A stretch of DNA of 64,000 nucleotides from assembly GCA_016081115.2 (NCBI GenBank), contig CM071930.1:10707419-10771418 (forward strand). The letters run 5' to 3'. The notes under the pieces are model-generated. The model worked only from the letters and a program-made list of their open reading frames with translations, made no database searches and was not told the DNA's origin. Source of the stretch: Rehmannia glutinosa. Its lineage: Eukaryota > Streptophyta > Magnoliopsida > Lamiales > Orobanchaceae. A program made the translations under genes and the position numbers. Shown here in pieces: positions 54,000-64,000 of this stretch (position 1 is the first letter of the stretch; each line of letters opens with the position of its first letter).

Positions 54000-56900
54000 A
54001 TGGCAACTACTTATGATTTCACTAAGTTGGGAAAACAAATCCACACCGCTCTCTTGTGGATTTCAAGAGATGATCAAACAAAATCCGATGAAACCCTTGT
54101 AAAGAAGATAGGCGAGAAAGTGGAGAAGTCCTTTGAAACCATTTCTCACTATGGAGTTTCGAGATGACTTATGTTAAAGAATTCGCTCGATTTACGTGAA
54201 TGTCAAGTTCATGACGAGGACATCAAGTCGTCTGCTCACGGAAATAAATTTACGATCAACTGCTTGAGGATCTAGCGGAGCATTGTTTCTTTGCCGTTGG
54301 AAGGAGTGCCGAGATATCGGAGGCCGATGTAAACTTGGTCTTTGCATGGAAGGAAGTGGTGGCCTCGACTGTGTCTTTTGGTTGTCTACACAAATTGACA
54401 AAGAAGAAGTCTGAAGGAAGATTACCACAAGTTCTTTGGATATTGTTGCTAGTGTGTAGACATCAAATTTGGAAGCTTTAATCACCCAAAACTAAGTCGG
54501 GTCGTGATGGCCGCAATCATGGAGGAGAAGAAAGTAAAATGGGTTGAGTTTGTATACAAAGACTCGCCAAAATGTTGGAAATAAGTCTTTCAAGGAAGAT
54601 GGGTCGTTCGGAGGATCCTTGGGATATGGTTTTGTAATTGGCCGGCTGATGGAGGTGAAGGGAGTTCCACTCCGACATGGAAAGGCGTTCCATGTCAATA
54701 AGAAAATGTTCTGATCAAATCTTTCCGGAGCTCAGAAGAGAGCTTATACCAAGAGAGCGGATACCAGTGAGGGGGAATCAGCTGACCCTGAGGAAACAGT
54801 TGTTGTCTCCCCTCCCAAGAAGAAAGTTTCCCCTACAGCTGGCAAGAAGATTGGTGCGCCAAAGAAAAAAGAAAAAACAATCGCACCCGCCCGCACTGAG
54901 TCACCCGCCCCTGCAGGCCATGTCTCCTACCCTTGCAGCCGCAGCTGAGAAGGAACCTCAAATACCTTCTCCGGATGTTAAGAAGAAGAGGCCCACAACT
55001 CCCGAAAAAGAGAGAAGTAGCACGCCCCGCCGCCTGAGGACTCGAGGAAACCGTATCCGAACCGAAATTCCTCCGTGAGGACCAAAAGAAGAAGACTCTT
55101 CAAGCGTTGAGCTTGAGAAAACAAATTGAGTCCGCCACTCGGCTAGAATAGATCATTGAAATAGCTGGAGAAGTATAGTCTCCAGAGATTATTGATGAAA
55201 CCGACAAATCTGGCCGAGGCCGATCAGCAGAGGCAAGTCGAAGACCCAAACTATGGTTAGAAATAAATTGAGCATGTAAAATGAAATAGCTAAGTCTCCA
55301 GTAGACCGGGTGTGTCTCCGTCCACGACGATGCTATTGAGGGTGAAGAGCGGCAAGCTCTCGCTACCTCCCATTCCCCGAGACAGAAGGACAACACGAAA
55401 ATGATGTGATCATGTTGTCTCCACCATATCCAGGACATCCAAAATCATCTGCGTGAATAGAGAGAAATGGAAGCCGAGTCGATCAAGAGAAAGCGATTCA
55501 AAGACCTGAATTTATTGAAGAAGAAGAAGAAGCGATGAACTTCCCCGGGTTGACCCGCGTGGTTCAAGCATTGGATGAAGAGAACTGCATCGATATATTG
55601 AACATCTTCAAGGAAAAGGAGAAGGAAAGGTTGGCAGAAGAGGTTGACGCTCGTGAGAAGGCCAACATCTGTCCCTTCACTGGAACCGCTGAGCATACTC
55701 ATCCCCACCTCGATGTTCTCTCCGGAAGTGATGAAGATTTGGACCCTACTGCTGCAACAGAACAATTGGAAATGCAGCAAGCCATGCGGGAATCCAGAGT
55801 GATGCATGAGCAACAGCTAATGGTAGGACCTGGAGAGTCTTCCAAATCACAGCTGGAAATTGACCCTATGGGGTGGTGCAGCATTGCAAATCGTTGTTCT
55901 TTGCGACCACTTCCCCACTCACTCACGAGGAAGGTTTTAAGGAAATTCATTGAAACCGGGAACTAGGGGACCCAAGTCGAGCCAACCCCTATTGAAGGTG
56001 TCTTACCACCGCCCCAACGGGCTGAACACTCACAGAAACATCCGGGAGTTTGGAGAAGAGTGACCCCATTCCAAGTCACTCACCGGTGGTGTGCCGAGGG
56101 GGAAACTCTCTCCACCGCAGCCTAGGTCGGAGGTTGTTTGAGATGACTCCACAACGAATCTAGGAGGCGAAGTGGAGAAGGAAAAAGAAAACGAAACACA
56201 ACAAGTTATCACCGAAGAAGCTCGGACAGTTGAGACTGTCTCACCGAGGTGCCAATCGCTCTCGCAGGTCGAGGACGTTCGATGCAATGAGGGTGATGGT
56301 TCTCGCCCGGGAGTTAACACTGGGCAATGAAAGTTCAATCCACGGAGTTGAGACTCCTGTGGATGCCACTATAGAAGGCCCCAAGATAGCCGAGTGCAGC
56401 CGAAGGGATTGTCCAGTGCCTCTTCGCAGCTTGAGACCGCAGGAGGTACCGGGCCTATGGGAGGTTGAGACTTCTCGAGGTAAAGAGGCGGAAGACAGCA
56501 TCCCTCCCGTTATCATCGATGCATCCGAAGAAGATAAGTGCCCTTCACGATTCCCAAGATAACCCCGATGTAACGCTTTAGGATCCGAAGGTGAAGATGG
56601 TTTAGTCATCTCTTGTTGCAAGTCCAAACGACTCGATTGAGGATGTTCTTCCCAAAGACGAGTAAGCCGAAATTCAAGGTTGCTCGTCAAAAGTTCAATT
56701 TTGATGATGAGCCACCCCTACAAGTCTCACCATTGTCCGATGACGCCATCGATACGGGCCGAGGACCGGACAACTCATATGGAAAAACCAAAGAGACCGA
56801 CGGCTGTTGAGACAAATGAGCGAGGCTCGGCACCGGGTCCATACCACTAAAGACCACAAACTGAATCACGAACTATGTAGCTCCCAAAGCTGCAGCAGAA

Positions 56901-58590
56901 TCGACTCAACCGGGCACATCACGGCCACAAGTCATAGTTGAACAGATTCCCTATGTCCGTGATAATGCGTTTGAACAAACGTTCCCTTTCTCACTAGAGT
57001 CACCGATCTTGATGAAGAATCGGCTAGAGATCAACAACGTTTCCATAGACCTGATCTAGTCATTCCCACAGATACCATCGTCCCAGCAGATTTTGGCTTT
57101 GATGCTGCTTGGCCGCAAGCTGAGACAGAGGTGACAGCTGAAGTTCGAGAAGTCTTCAAGGCAATATTTGCGGAGATAGAGAAGATGGAAAGGCACCAGG
57201 CCTCATTGATATGCTACCGGATAACAGAGATGCTAATCTTACGGCCGACTGCGTGGAATCATAGTCGATCCGGAATGGTGGCAATAGCAAAGAAAAACAA
57301 TGCGTGTGGAACAAGTTCGATACTTTAAGGCATTGTACAACAAAATACTCGATCGGAGCGCCGATAACGCTGATATGAAGAGAAGAATGCAAGAAAACAT
57401 TGATAGAATGCATGAATCTCATACCACTAAATGGAATCATTGCATGCGAATTTCATAGAAAAGAACTTATGCGCGTATAGGAGAATATGAATGAAAAATT
57501 CAGCCTTCTCATGGGCTGAAATGAAGTTGGTGACAAAATTTAATCGAAAGCCACCCGCTCGAAATTTCGAGCAACATACTCCGCAGCAGAACTCAGCTAT
57601 CAGCCGCCTAGATTTCATGTTTGCTGGCATGTTTCCAGGGGTTCCTCTCTCCTTTGATGATGCCAAAAAGGGGGAAGAGGAATACCTAAAGACGTTGAAA
57701 GGATCCGCAATGAGAAGAAGGACACAAAACCGTAAGGAGAAGAAGACAAAGAACAAAAGAAAGAAAAGGGAAAATCAGTTGAGGGAGAAGGTTCGAAAGA
57801 CATGACTTTAATGGTTGCTAGAACCCCTCAACAAGGACTTGTCTTAGCTGACATCATAAGCAAACTCCCAATGAATCTGCCGCTCCAACACTCTGCTGTG
57901 CCCATGTCTGAGAAGAGGAAAATAGTAGAAGCAGGGATGAAGGAGGTTGAAGGAAAAATGGATGCCCGTGCGATGGACATACTGAAACAATATGGAGGCA
58001 TTCTGATAGGAAAAAACAATGATGCCATTTCAGACGTCAGAACCGAGCCGAGATCTGTTGATGAATTCAAGACGCTCGCATCCGAGGGATACTTCGAGAA
58101 CATGACCATGGCCCAAGCCTGGGACTTGTATTAGAAAAAAGGCCTCAAGTTGTGCGAAGAAGGCGATAGCGGCAGACTCCAAGCGATCCACTCGCTGGTC
58201 ACTCTCTTGGAAAGAAGAAGGCCCCAATACAATACAAACCCGGAGGAAGAGGTAGAAGCAGTGGAGGAAGAGGTTTCAAACCTAGACCTCTACCCAAAAA
58301 CATCGAATATATAGATTCAGGGAAGAAAGGAGGGGTCTATTGGGCTGGGTTTGACGAAGTAGCCAACTTGCAAGTGGCCAAGAACAATCTTGAGTATGTA
58401 AAGAGAATCGAAGAAGAAAATAAAAGACAAACTCGGTTGTGGGAAGAGAGACAAGAAAGAAAAAGAAGAGATGAAGTCGCCGAAAAAGCTATGAGAAAAA
58501 GAAAGCGGTGAAGAAGAGAAGAAGAAAAAAAAAGGTCGAGACGACAGAGCTAATGAAGAAAAAAGAAGGAGGCAAAAGGAGATGAAGTGT
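54000..58590 (+). pseudogene. ORF3 second copy, full length but heavily interrupted
   Basis: Starts ATG 54000 and can be followed to about 58590 by comparison with element A. The N-terminal domain is broken by many small changes. Recognisable later blocks are the acidic helix ALDEENCIDILNIFKEKEKE (55577-), DPTAATEQLEMQQAMRESRV (about 55740), EVREVFKAIFAEIEKMERHQ (57137-57196), the open block 57802-58134 (LADIISKLPMNLPLQ, EGYFENMTMAQAWDLY), and a Gly/Arg-rich then basic tail (GRGRSSGGRGFKPRP, about 58240). Long coiled-coil content, an RGG-like box and a basic C-terminus suggest nucleic-acid or particle binding; this is inference. No membrane segment, so not a typical envelope. Confidence 0.6.
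57661..57680 (+). other. internal PPT-like motif inside ORF3
   Basis: TGCCAAAAAGGGGGAAGAGG, preceded by CTTTGATGA, at the same ORF3 position as 13816 in element A. Confidence 0.5.
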
Positions 58591-58856
58591 TGATGTCCAC
58601 CCCTTCATGTAATTTACTATTGTAAATACATAAATATGTAAGTCTTCAGACATTATATAAGAAATCTGTAATTTCTCTATTTTTGCGTAGACATAGATGT
58701 TTGCTCTGATACACTTTGTAAACAGCTGTGTAAAGGACAAGAATGTAATGATCAATAAACAGATTGATTCTACGCATACATTCTCTGTTACTGCACTATC
58801 TGTATGTATCTTTGATATTTACACTTTGTATGTATGTTTTAAGTTTTGGCATCATC
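58591..58856 (+). other. 3' untranslated part of Sirevirus B
   Basis: Follows ORF3 and contains ATGATCAATAAACAG (about 58746) resembling a polyadenylation region, then TTTTGGCATCATC before the PPT. It matches element A 14771-15018. Confidence 0.45.
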
Positions 58857-58870
58857 AAAAAGGGGGAAAT
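58857..58870 (+). other. polypurine tract of Sirevirus B
   Basis: AAAAAGGGGGAAAT immediately before the TGTTGGG of the 3' LTR. Confidence 0.88.
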
Positions 58871-60422
58871 TGTTGGGAAATTTATTGTTCAGATTTTGAT
58901 GAATGTCATATAAAACTTAGACTAGAATGTTGGCACCCCATTTTCTTTGTAATTTGCATTGTAATAGATAGGGTTGTACGAGCTGAGTCAAGTCAGCTAT
59001 ACCGGATATGCAAGAAGTCAACTAGAGGCTAGAATGAAGACTCCGTTGTTAAGCAGCTGAGTATGGCAAGGAGGAGAAGACAAGAACTCGACTGAAGGAA
59101 TATCAGCTGGATACAGTTGTGTGAAGTGTCAGTTAAGTCAACTCAAGATAGCCAAGTCTCAAGTTGAAGTGACAGATGAGTCATGCAATGATTGGAAGTC
59201 GACTCAAAGTCATCCTGGGAAGTTAAGGAACTGCAATGTCAAGAAGACATCGGAAAGAGTATGTTGCACTTAAGTCAAGAAAGTTACTTAAATAAGTAAT
59301 ACTTCCATGCTACAATATTCTAAAGTGCTCAGTCCTAGAAGCGTGCAAAAGGAATAAACCAATGGGAAGCATGCTCTGTGTCGCCTCTGTCGGGCAAGGT
59401 TTAATTAATACGAGGTAATGTCAATCTCAAGGTCCGCAACAAGACAAGCCAACGACCACTAGTGTCTTTTGAAAATTATCCTATCTCTTCAACTCTGGCA
59501 AAAAGGCCGAGGAATCAATTTGAGAAAAGTAGACCAACAACGAACATTCAAGCTATTATTCGAGTCAGTAACCTACAAAAATATTCTCAAGTTATTCAAG
59601 CAAATCCTCAAGCCTAAACATCGAAGGAAATCGATCCAACACCAAGTCATAAGGAAAGACAACTTCAAATCAAGCTGAAGAGGAAACTTTTGAAGAATCA
59701 AAAGGGTCTACATTCCAAGGAGAGACCGGAGAAAGGTTTAAGGTCGAACCAGTCTCAAGTCATTGGAGGGCTTCGTGATCAAATCCAAGAAGTTTGAGCA
59801 AGTGAGTTGTAGTAGCAAGTGCGCAAAATTGCCTGCCATGAATAAGCCGAGTCGGACGAGAAGCCATCTCTGTGTGATCAAGGCATCTCCGATCGAGTCC
59901 TAAAGGATCAAGTCACCGTGTGATCAAGACTTGCATCCCTGACCGATAACCACTTTGTACTCGATCAATACTTAGTGGATTCCTCCGGAGTTGGAGAAGA
60001 GATGATTAGAAGAATTACCCCATCTTCGAACCTCTATAAAATTTATTGTGTCATTTACATTTCAAAGATTTACTTATCGCATATTATTTAATATCTGTTG
60101 ATAATTTGCTATCAAAATGGTATTTAACAAAGTGTTAAAACCAAGTGTTAAAACAACTTAAACCAAATTCAAGGGTGTTAAGTCTTCCGCTAAAAATTGC
60201 ATCACAAATGAGTTAAGTATTAGACTAAACAAATTGAGTTATTCTATCAACAAATTCGGTCAGTGCAGAGTGGCTAACTCTGTTTGGTTAACTAACTTAG
60301 TTGTCCATCAAGGACATAGTCATGAAAATTAACTCAACTTATTTAAAAGGACTAAATTCGAAAAGTTGGTAAGATTTATTCAACCCCCTTCTAAATATTA
60401 CTCACACCCCTAGGGACCTACA
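58871..60422 (+). repeat. 3' LTR of Sirevirus B (1552 bp)
   Basis: Pairs with 44333-45862. The first 350 bases are nearly identical, but later parts differ in clusters, mostly where the 5' LTR has CAG or CTG (for example CAGCTGAG against CAAATTGAG at about 60229). The TATA box region is replaced by GGCAAAAAGGCCGAGG. Ends GGGACCTACA before TTAAT. Confidence 0.9.
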
Positions 60423-62132
60423 TTAATAATATTATTTCAATATATAATCTGTATTATATACTAACTATTATAGGAAATTTTTGCTCCAATAATAACTCAG
60501 TAATCTGATGACTAAAAAGGAGTCAATTGAAACAACTTTTAGAGATAAAAGTGATTCTACCTTAAAATATGAAGGTAAACCCAATCAAAAGTATAACAAA
60601 ATATAATTATTGGCCCCACCCTTTTCGGACCCAATGATTAATTGATATAGTTAAATTAATTAGCTGTTTCGAATTACTTATTCTACTTTTTTTATTTTAA
60701 TCTTTTAACTACTGTGTTATTAATGGTAGATGGAAAAAAGAGCCTTGATTTAGAGAATTAGAGCATATATATTAAGTGGAACTAGCAACATCACGAGAAT
60801 ATATATGACCTGGAAATTTAACATTTGGCTGTAAGTAACTGGGCCTCAATTCAAAAGCTGTCAAATCTTCAAATGATGCTAATATTTGCAATAGATAAAT
60901 AATTAAAAGAATTCTTTTTTCGTCCAGCTCACAAGGTAACTGGTAATCCGATGAAAAAACAACAATAAAATAAAACAAATAAAATAGTATGCGATTGAGA
61001 CTTCTTAACTTGGGACTCCAAAACTATGGGCTGTGCTACTACCCATGAGTCATAAACCTAATTATAGGCATAGCAGACGAAAAAAAGGTTAAAAAATTAA
61101 CAAAAAGAAAATACAACTAATATAATAGAAATTGGAAAACTGAAAAAAGAAAATGCTTTTTTTACTAACTGGGCCATGCATGGGAAAGACATGTGGTACA
61201 TTTGTCAATGTTTCATTGAAAGCATATTTAATTATTTATATAAGAAAAAGTGATGACATTCCATTACTAATATCTCAATTTAGTATATACCGGTCTATAG
61301 GATTAAATGCCAAATTGCTCTTATATTTTGGTATGATGGCATTTTAGGATTTTTATTTTTAAATTTATAATTTAGGATTTTAATTTAAAAAGTTTGGCAT
61401 TGGAGATAATTTTGATCGGAAAATTCAAGAATTGGCCGAATGCCATGTTTGCCACCTCATCACCATAAATTGAGGATATTCAGTTTCTAGTTGAAATTGT
61501 CAATTTGAATTTAAATATATTATTCATAAATATATGAAAAATGCATGTCATATTTGTCTCATTCAGTCCAAATCAATAATTTGACCAAAAATTAAAATCT
61601 CCGATTTGGGATGGTGAGCAACACCAAAAATTCCACAATTTTTTTGATGTTTCTGCCAAAAATATGCCCATTTTTTAAAATTAATATTCTAAATTACAAA
61701 TTGAAAATATTATAGTCCTAAAATGCCGCCATCCTAATGTTATATGACAAATTTTCAATTAAGCCACATTCTTAATATATACGTACAAAAGAGATTAGTA
61801 ATATAATATTAAATGATAATTGTTACCACTAATAATATATTAGGTGTTTAATGATAATAATGATTTCAAATAACTTTAATAGTGATAAAACCATCACAAA
61901 ACAAACTTTTGATCATTTTTATTCAAATAGTAATAATTTTCACGATGTCATTTGTTATTTTGTCACAATATAAACATAAGACAGTCGCATAATAGGAGAA
62001 TGAACAAATGGATAAATAAGCAAAATATACACTTAACATGGATATGCTATATAAAAATAAGGGGAAAAAATCTTACCCAGCCAAACTATCACAATTTTTG
62101 TATTTTACACCAAATTGTTTTTCTCATTATTA
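60423..62132. other. AT-rich spacer right of Sirevirus B
   Basis: No gene recognised. It contains the right TSD copy (60423-60427) and the MITE-like foldback at 61303-61762. The rest has only short accidental frames. Confidence 0.6.
61303..61762. mobile_element. foldback MITE-like element, about 460 bp
   Basis: The left side GATGGCATTTTAGGATTTTT...TTTATAATTTAGGATTTTAA matches the reverse complement of the right side (GGCGGCATTTTAGGACTATA...TTTGTAATTTAGAATATTAA) over about 100 bp. TTAA lies at both presumed ends (61303 and 61759), which could be a TSD. No coding capacity. Boundaries are approximate. Confidence 0.5.
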
Positions 62133-62666
62133 CACTACAACATAAATGACCTTATGTAACACTAAATTGTAACACTTTTTACATAAGGTACTTTATGTAA
62201 CACATGTTTGTAACACTTTTTATAATATAATATTATGTAACACTTTTGTAGCACTTTATCAATATGTAACACTTATATGTAACACTTTTAAATAAGTAAC
62301 ACTTCTATGTAACACTTTTAAATAAGTAACACTTTGTAAGTAACATTTTTTGTTATCTTTTTTTGTAAAACAAATAGGTATCACTTTAATTAAAAAATAC
62401 TTTACGTAACACTTTATTTAATTAACTTGTAACAATTTTTAGCTCAATTTTGGTAACATAAAATTGTATCACGTTAATTAAACACGACCGACGATTTATT
62501 TAATTAATTGATATTACAAAATTAGGTGGAGACAAAACAACCGTTAAAGCACTTTGGGGGAGGAGGCCAACTTGGCTCGTCCCCAGCCGCCCCAATTTTT
62601 AAGAAATTTAAATTTTTTTACTAATAATATTTTTTAGAAAAAAAAAGTAATTATATTTTGTTAGTG
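62133..62666. mobile_element. non-autonomous CACTA-like element, 534 bp
   Basis: Begins CACTACAACATAAA and ends TATTTTGTTAGTG, imperfect CACTA-type inverted termini, with the 3-bp TSD TTA (62130-62132 and 62667-62669). The left half carries at least ten TGTAACACTTT-like words, the expected subterminal repeats. The right half is GC-richer near 62540-62600. No ORF. Confidence 0.72.
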
Positions 62667-64000
62667 TTATTTGGCCCACCTAAAGCTAGCGGGGCGGGGC
62701 GGGGCGCAATTATGACGGGCTGAATAAATAGTTCAACTTTTTTGGATTTCAAAATATTATAAAACATTTGCGTCAAAAAAAAATTATAAAACATAAGTAT
62801 TTTCATGAAGTTTATAGTTCAGGCATCAATCTCGATCATTTCTATTCCAACACTCTAAATTCAATTTGCAGCCACAAGCCCACCCGTTCTTACTTCTTAG
62901 TTCTTCGTTCTTATTTCATACTGCTCACCACCGTAAGAACGAGCCACCACCATCTTCCAATCTTTGGTCTATTCATTTGACTCAAGAAAACGCTAGTTAA
63001 CAGTTTATCAGCAAAAATCTTTTGGTTCCAATCCCTTAAATAAGGTAATTCTTGATTTCTAGTTCTTGTTTATTAATTATTTTTTATTGATTGAGGAAGA
63101 TAGTGGCTAAAAGATGCGATAAAGACTTATAAGTTTCATGTATTTTCATAACCAAAGAATGCCCTTTTGTTGTTTGATGAAATGCCCATATGGACTTAAG
63201 TTTCTTTTTTTTTTTTTTTCCCTTTGAAAGTTCGAATTACCAAATTGAATCGATTAAATTTGGTTTTGTATTGGGTTTGTAAATTGTTGTCTGAAAATTC
63301 GTTTTATTGAATTATCATATGATTTGGTACGTTAATACGGAATGGAGACCCCTAGTATATTTGCCACGAAATATGTTAATTGTATATTGTACGCGAGGCT
63401 AACTAAAAACTAACAGTCCTATCCTAATTTCCTTGCATACAAAGACCATCATTTTCTTTCGGGCTTGTTTTCTCTTTTGTTTCTACTATTTTGATATTAT
63501 GCATTGTATAATGTTTGTTCTCGAGTCTTTCTTTTTCTTGATGGGTATTTATGTCTTGTAGAAGAAAGTTGTCATTTGTTTAGTTGGGCTTCTCGTGATC
63601 TCCAAGTGTTCCTTTTTTTGTGTTTCTTCAATTGTCAAGTAATGTTTTCTCTTATTCTTTGTGGGTTTTCTCTTCTTATTTTCTTATTATATATGCTCCA
63701 TCTCTTTATGCTTGTTGTCTTTTAATGATTTATGCTAAAACTGAATTTGAATGTAGTCAAATTAAAAATTCACCCTTATTTTAATGGATATGGACTGTAT
63801 GAAAAGAAGAGTATGTAAATAGCATTCTTGTATTTGCATATTTCTAATGATTGTCTTCTATGGCTCATTGTGAACCCATCAATTTAGATATTATATATGC
63901 ATGTGCATGTGTTAAATAGTTTCTGATGTTTGACTTAAACACTTTTAGCATATTCATCATTTTTTGGAGAACAGTTATAAAAGAGGGATGCGAATAAAGG
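62667..64000. other. right-edge region, possible gene 5' end
   Basis: A GC-rich GGGGCGGGGCGGGGCG patch at 62692-62707 is followed by AT-rich DNA and then a C/T-rich stretch (62860-63000). From 63045 onward it has intron-like T-rich composition with no credible coding exon. The 73-codon hydrophobic frame at 63504 is T-rich and probably chance. Confidence 0.45.
62850..63044 (+). other. possible non-coding first exon (5' UTR) of a gene extending right
   Basis: A C/T-rich, AT-poorer stretch (CCACAAGCCCACCCGTTC, CTCACCACCGTAAG, GAGCCACCACCATC) ends CCCTTAAATAAG followed by GTAATT at 63045, a plausible donor. T-rich, intron-like DNA follows to the window end. This composition shift is typical of plant 5' UTR exons. 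It contains no long ORF. Confidence 0.25.

Larger units (their letters stand above)
51211..55130 (+). repeat. tandem duplication of about 1.96 kb (two copies)
   Basis: Copy 1 is 51211-53177 and copy 2 is 53178-about 55130, offset 1967 at the start and 1946 at the end. Each holds the RNase H C-terminus, spacer, ORF3 leader and the first about 1.1 kb of ORF3. The junction reads TTGAGAAAACAGCTGAGAAA, joining ORF3 sequence (GCTTGAGAAAACA) to RNase H sequence (CAGCTGAGAAATTATG). The two source sites share AGCTGAG-type bases, a plausible microhomology. Confidence 0.9.
44333..60422 (+). mobile_element. Sirevirus-type Ty1/copia retrotransposon B, 16.1 kb, degenerate
   Basis: Same family and gene order as element A, with 1530- and 1552-bp LTRs and an exact TSD TTAAT (44328-44332 and 60423-60427). 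PBS and PPT are perfect. Gag and pol are better preserved than in A, but the integrase catalytic Glu is a stop. The RNase H end, leader and ORF3 start are tandemly duplicated (51211-53177 and 53178-about 55130). ORF3 and the 3' LTR contain many small differences at CAG/CTG sites. Confidence 0.93.

Noticed and set aside
63504..63725. 73-codon hydrophobic frame resembling a small membrane protein
   Set aside because: T-rich, intron-like DNA; the repeated Phe/Leu codons follow base composition.

Overview
The window is repeat-dominated DNA from a flowering plant nuclear genome. The evidence is structural: plant-type LTR retrotransposons primed by initiator-Met tRNA, CACTA and Mutator-like DNA transposons with matching target-site duplications (TSDs), GT-AG introns, and very AT-rich spacers. 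I see no rRNA, tRNA, CRISPR array, bacterial operon or clearly intact host gene. About 47 of 64 kb belongs to three large LTR elements, each of them dead.

Layout: 1-2368 is AT-rich flank with weak transposon relics. 2369-16176 is Sirevirus-type Ty1/copia element A (+): LTR, PBS, gag, a double stop, protease-integrase-RT-RNase H, then a long third ORF (ORF3) of about 4.7 kb, PPT and a deleted 3' LTR. 16177-23613 is AT-rich spacer with a non-coding repeat (about 16420-18030), a 93-bp foldback and the decayed exons of a B3-domain-like gene (21766-23195, -). 23614-40332 is a Ty3/gypsy chromovirus (-), probably Tekay-like, with about 4 kb LTRs and an exact 5-bp TSD (TTTTC). A non-autonomous LTR element (31447-34578, +, TSD CCTCC) sits between its gag and protease, and its interior is almost entirely an 85-bp minisatellite. 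40581-43825 is a Mutator-like element with a 10-bp TSD, tandem repeats, candidate captured gene fragments and a nested 281-bp CACTA element. 44333-60422 is Sirevirus element B (+, TSD TTAAT), of the same family as A, carrying a roughly 1.96-kb tandem duplication of its RNase H end, ORF3 leader and ORF3 start. 60423-64000 holds a foldback MITE-like element, a 534-bp CACTA element with TAACACTTT repeats, and a possible 5' UTR exon of a gene running off the right edge.

How the parts relate: in both Sirevirus copies gag and pol share a frame but are separated by the same two stop codons next to a splice-acceptor-like TTGATTGCAG. ORF3 sits 0.5 kb beyond RNase H behind a CT-rich leader, and in B a TATA-like box precedes the leader. 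ORF3 is not gag, pol or a recognisable envelope; its N-terminal part resembles the 'putative plant transposon protein' domain as I remember it. The nested non-autonomous element resembles its gypsy host in LTR termini, leader, and a GGTT...AACC repeat that occurs in the gypsy LTR and has become the 85-bp minisatellite.

The most interesting points are the minisatellite-filled non-autonomous element and its link to the host LTR, the ORF3 module with its own leader, the conserved gag/pol double stop, the Mutator-like element with apparent captured coding pieces, and a pattern of differences concentrated at CAG/CTG sites that may reflect base-calling rather than biology. All family names come from motif reading without database searches.
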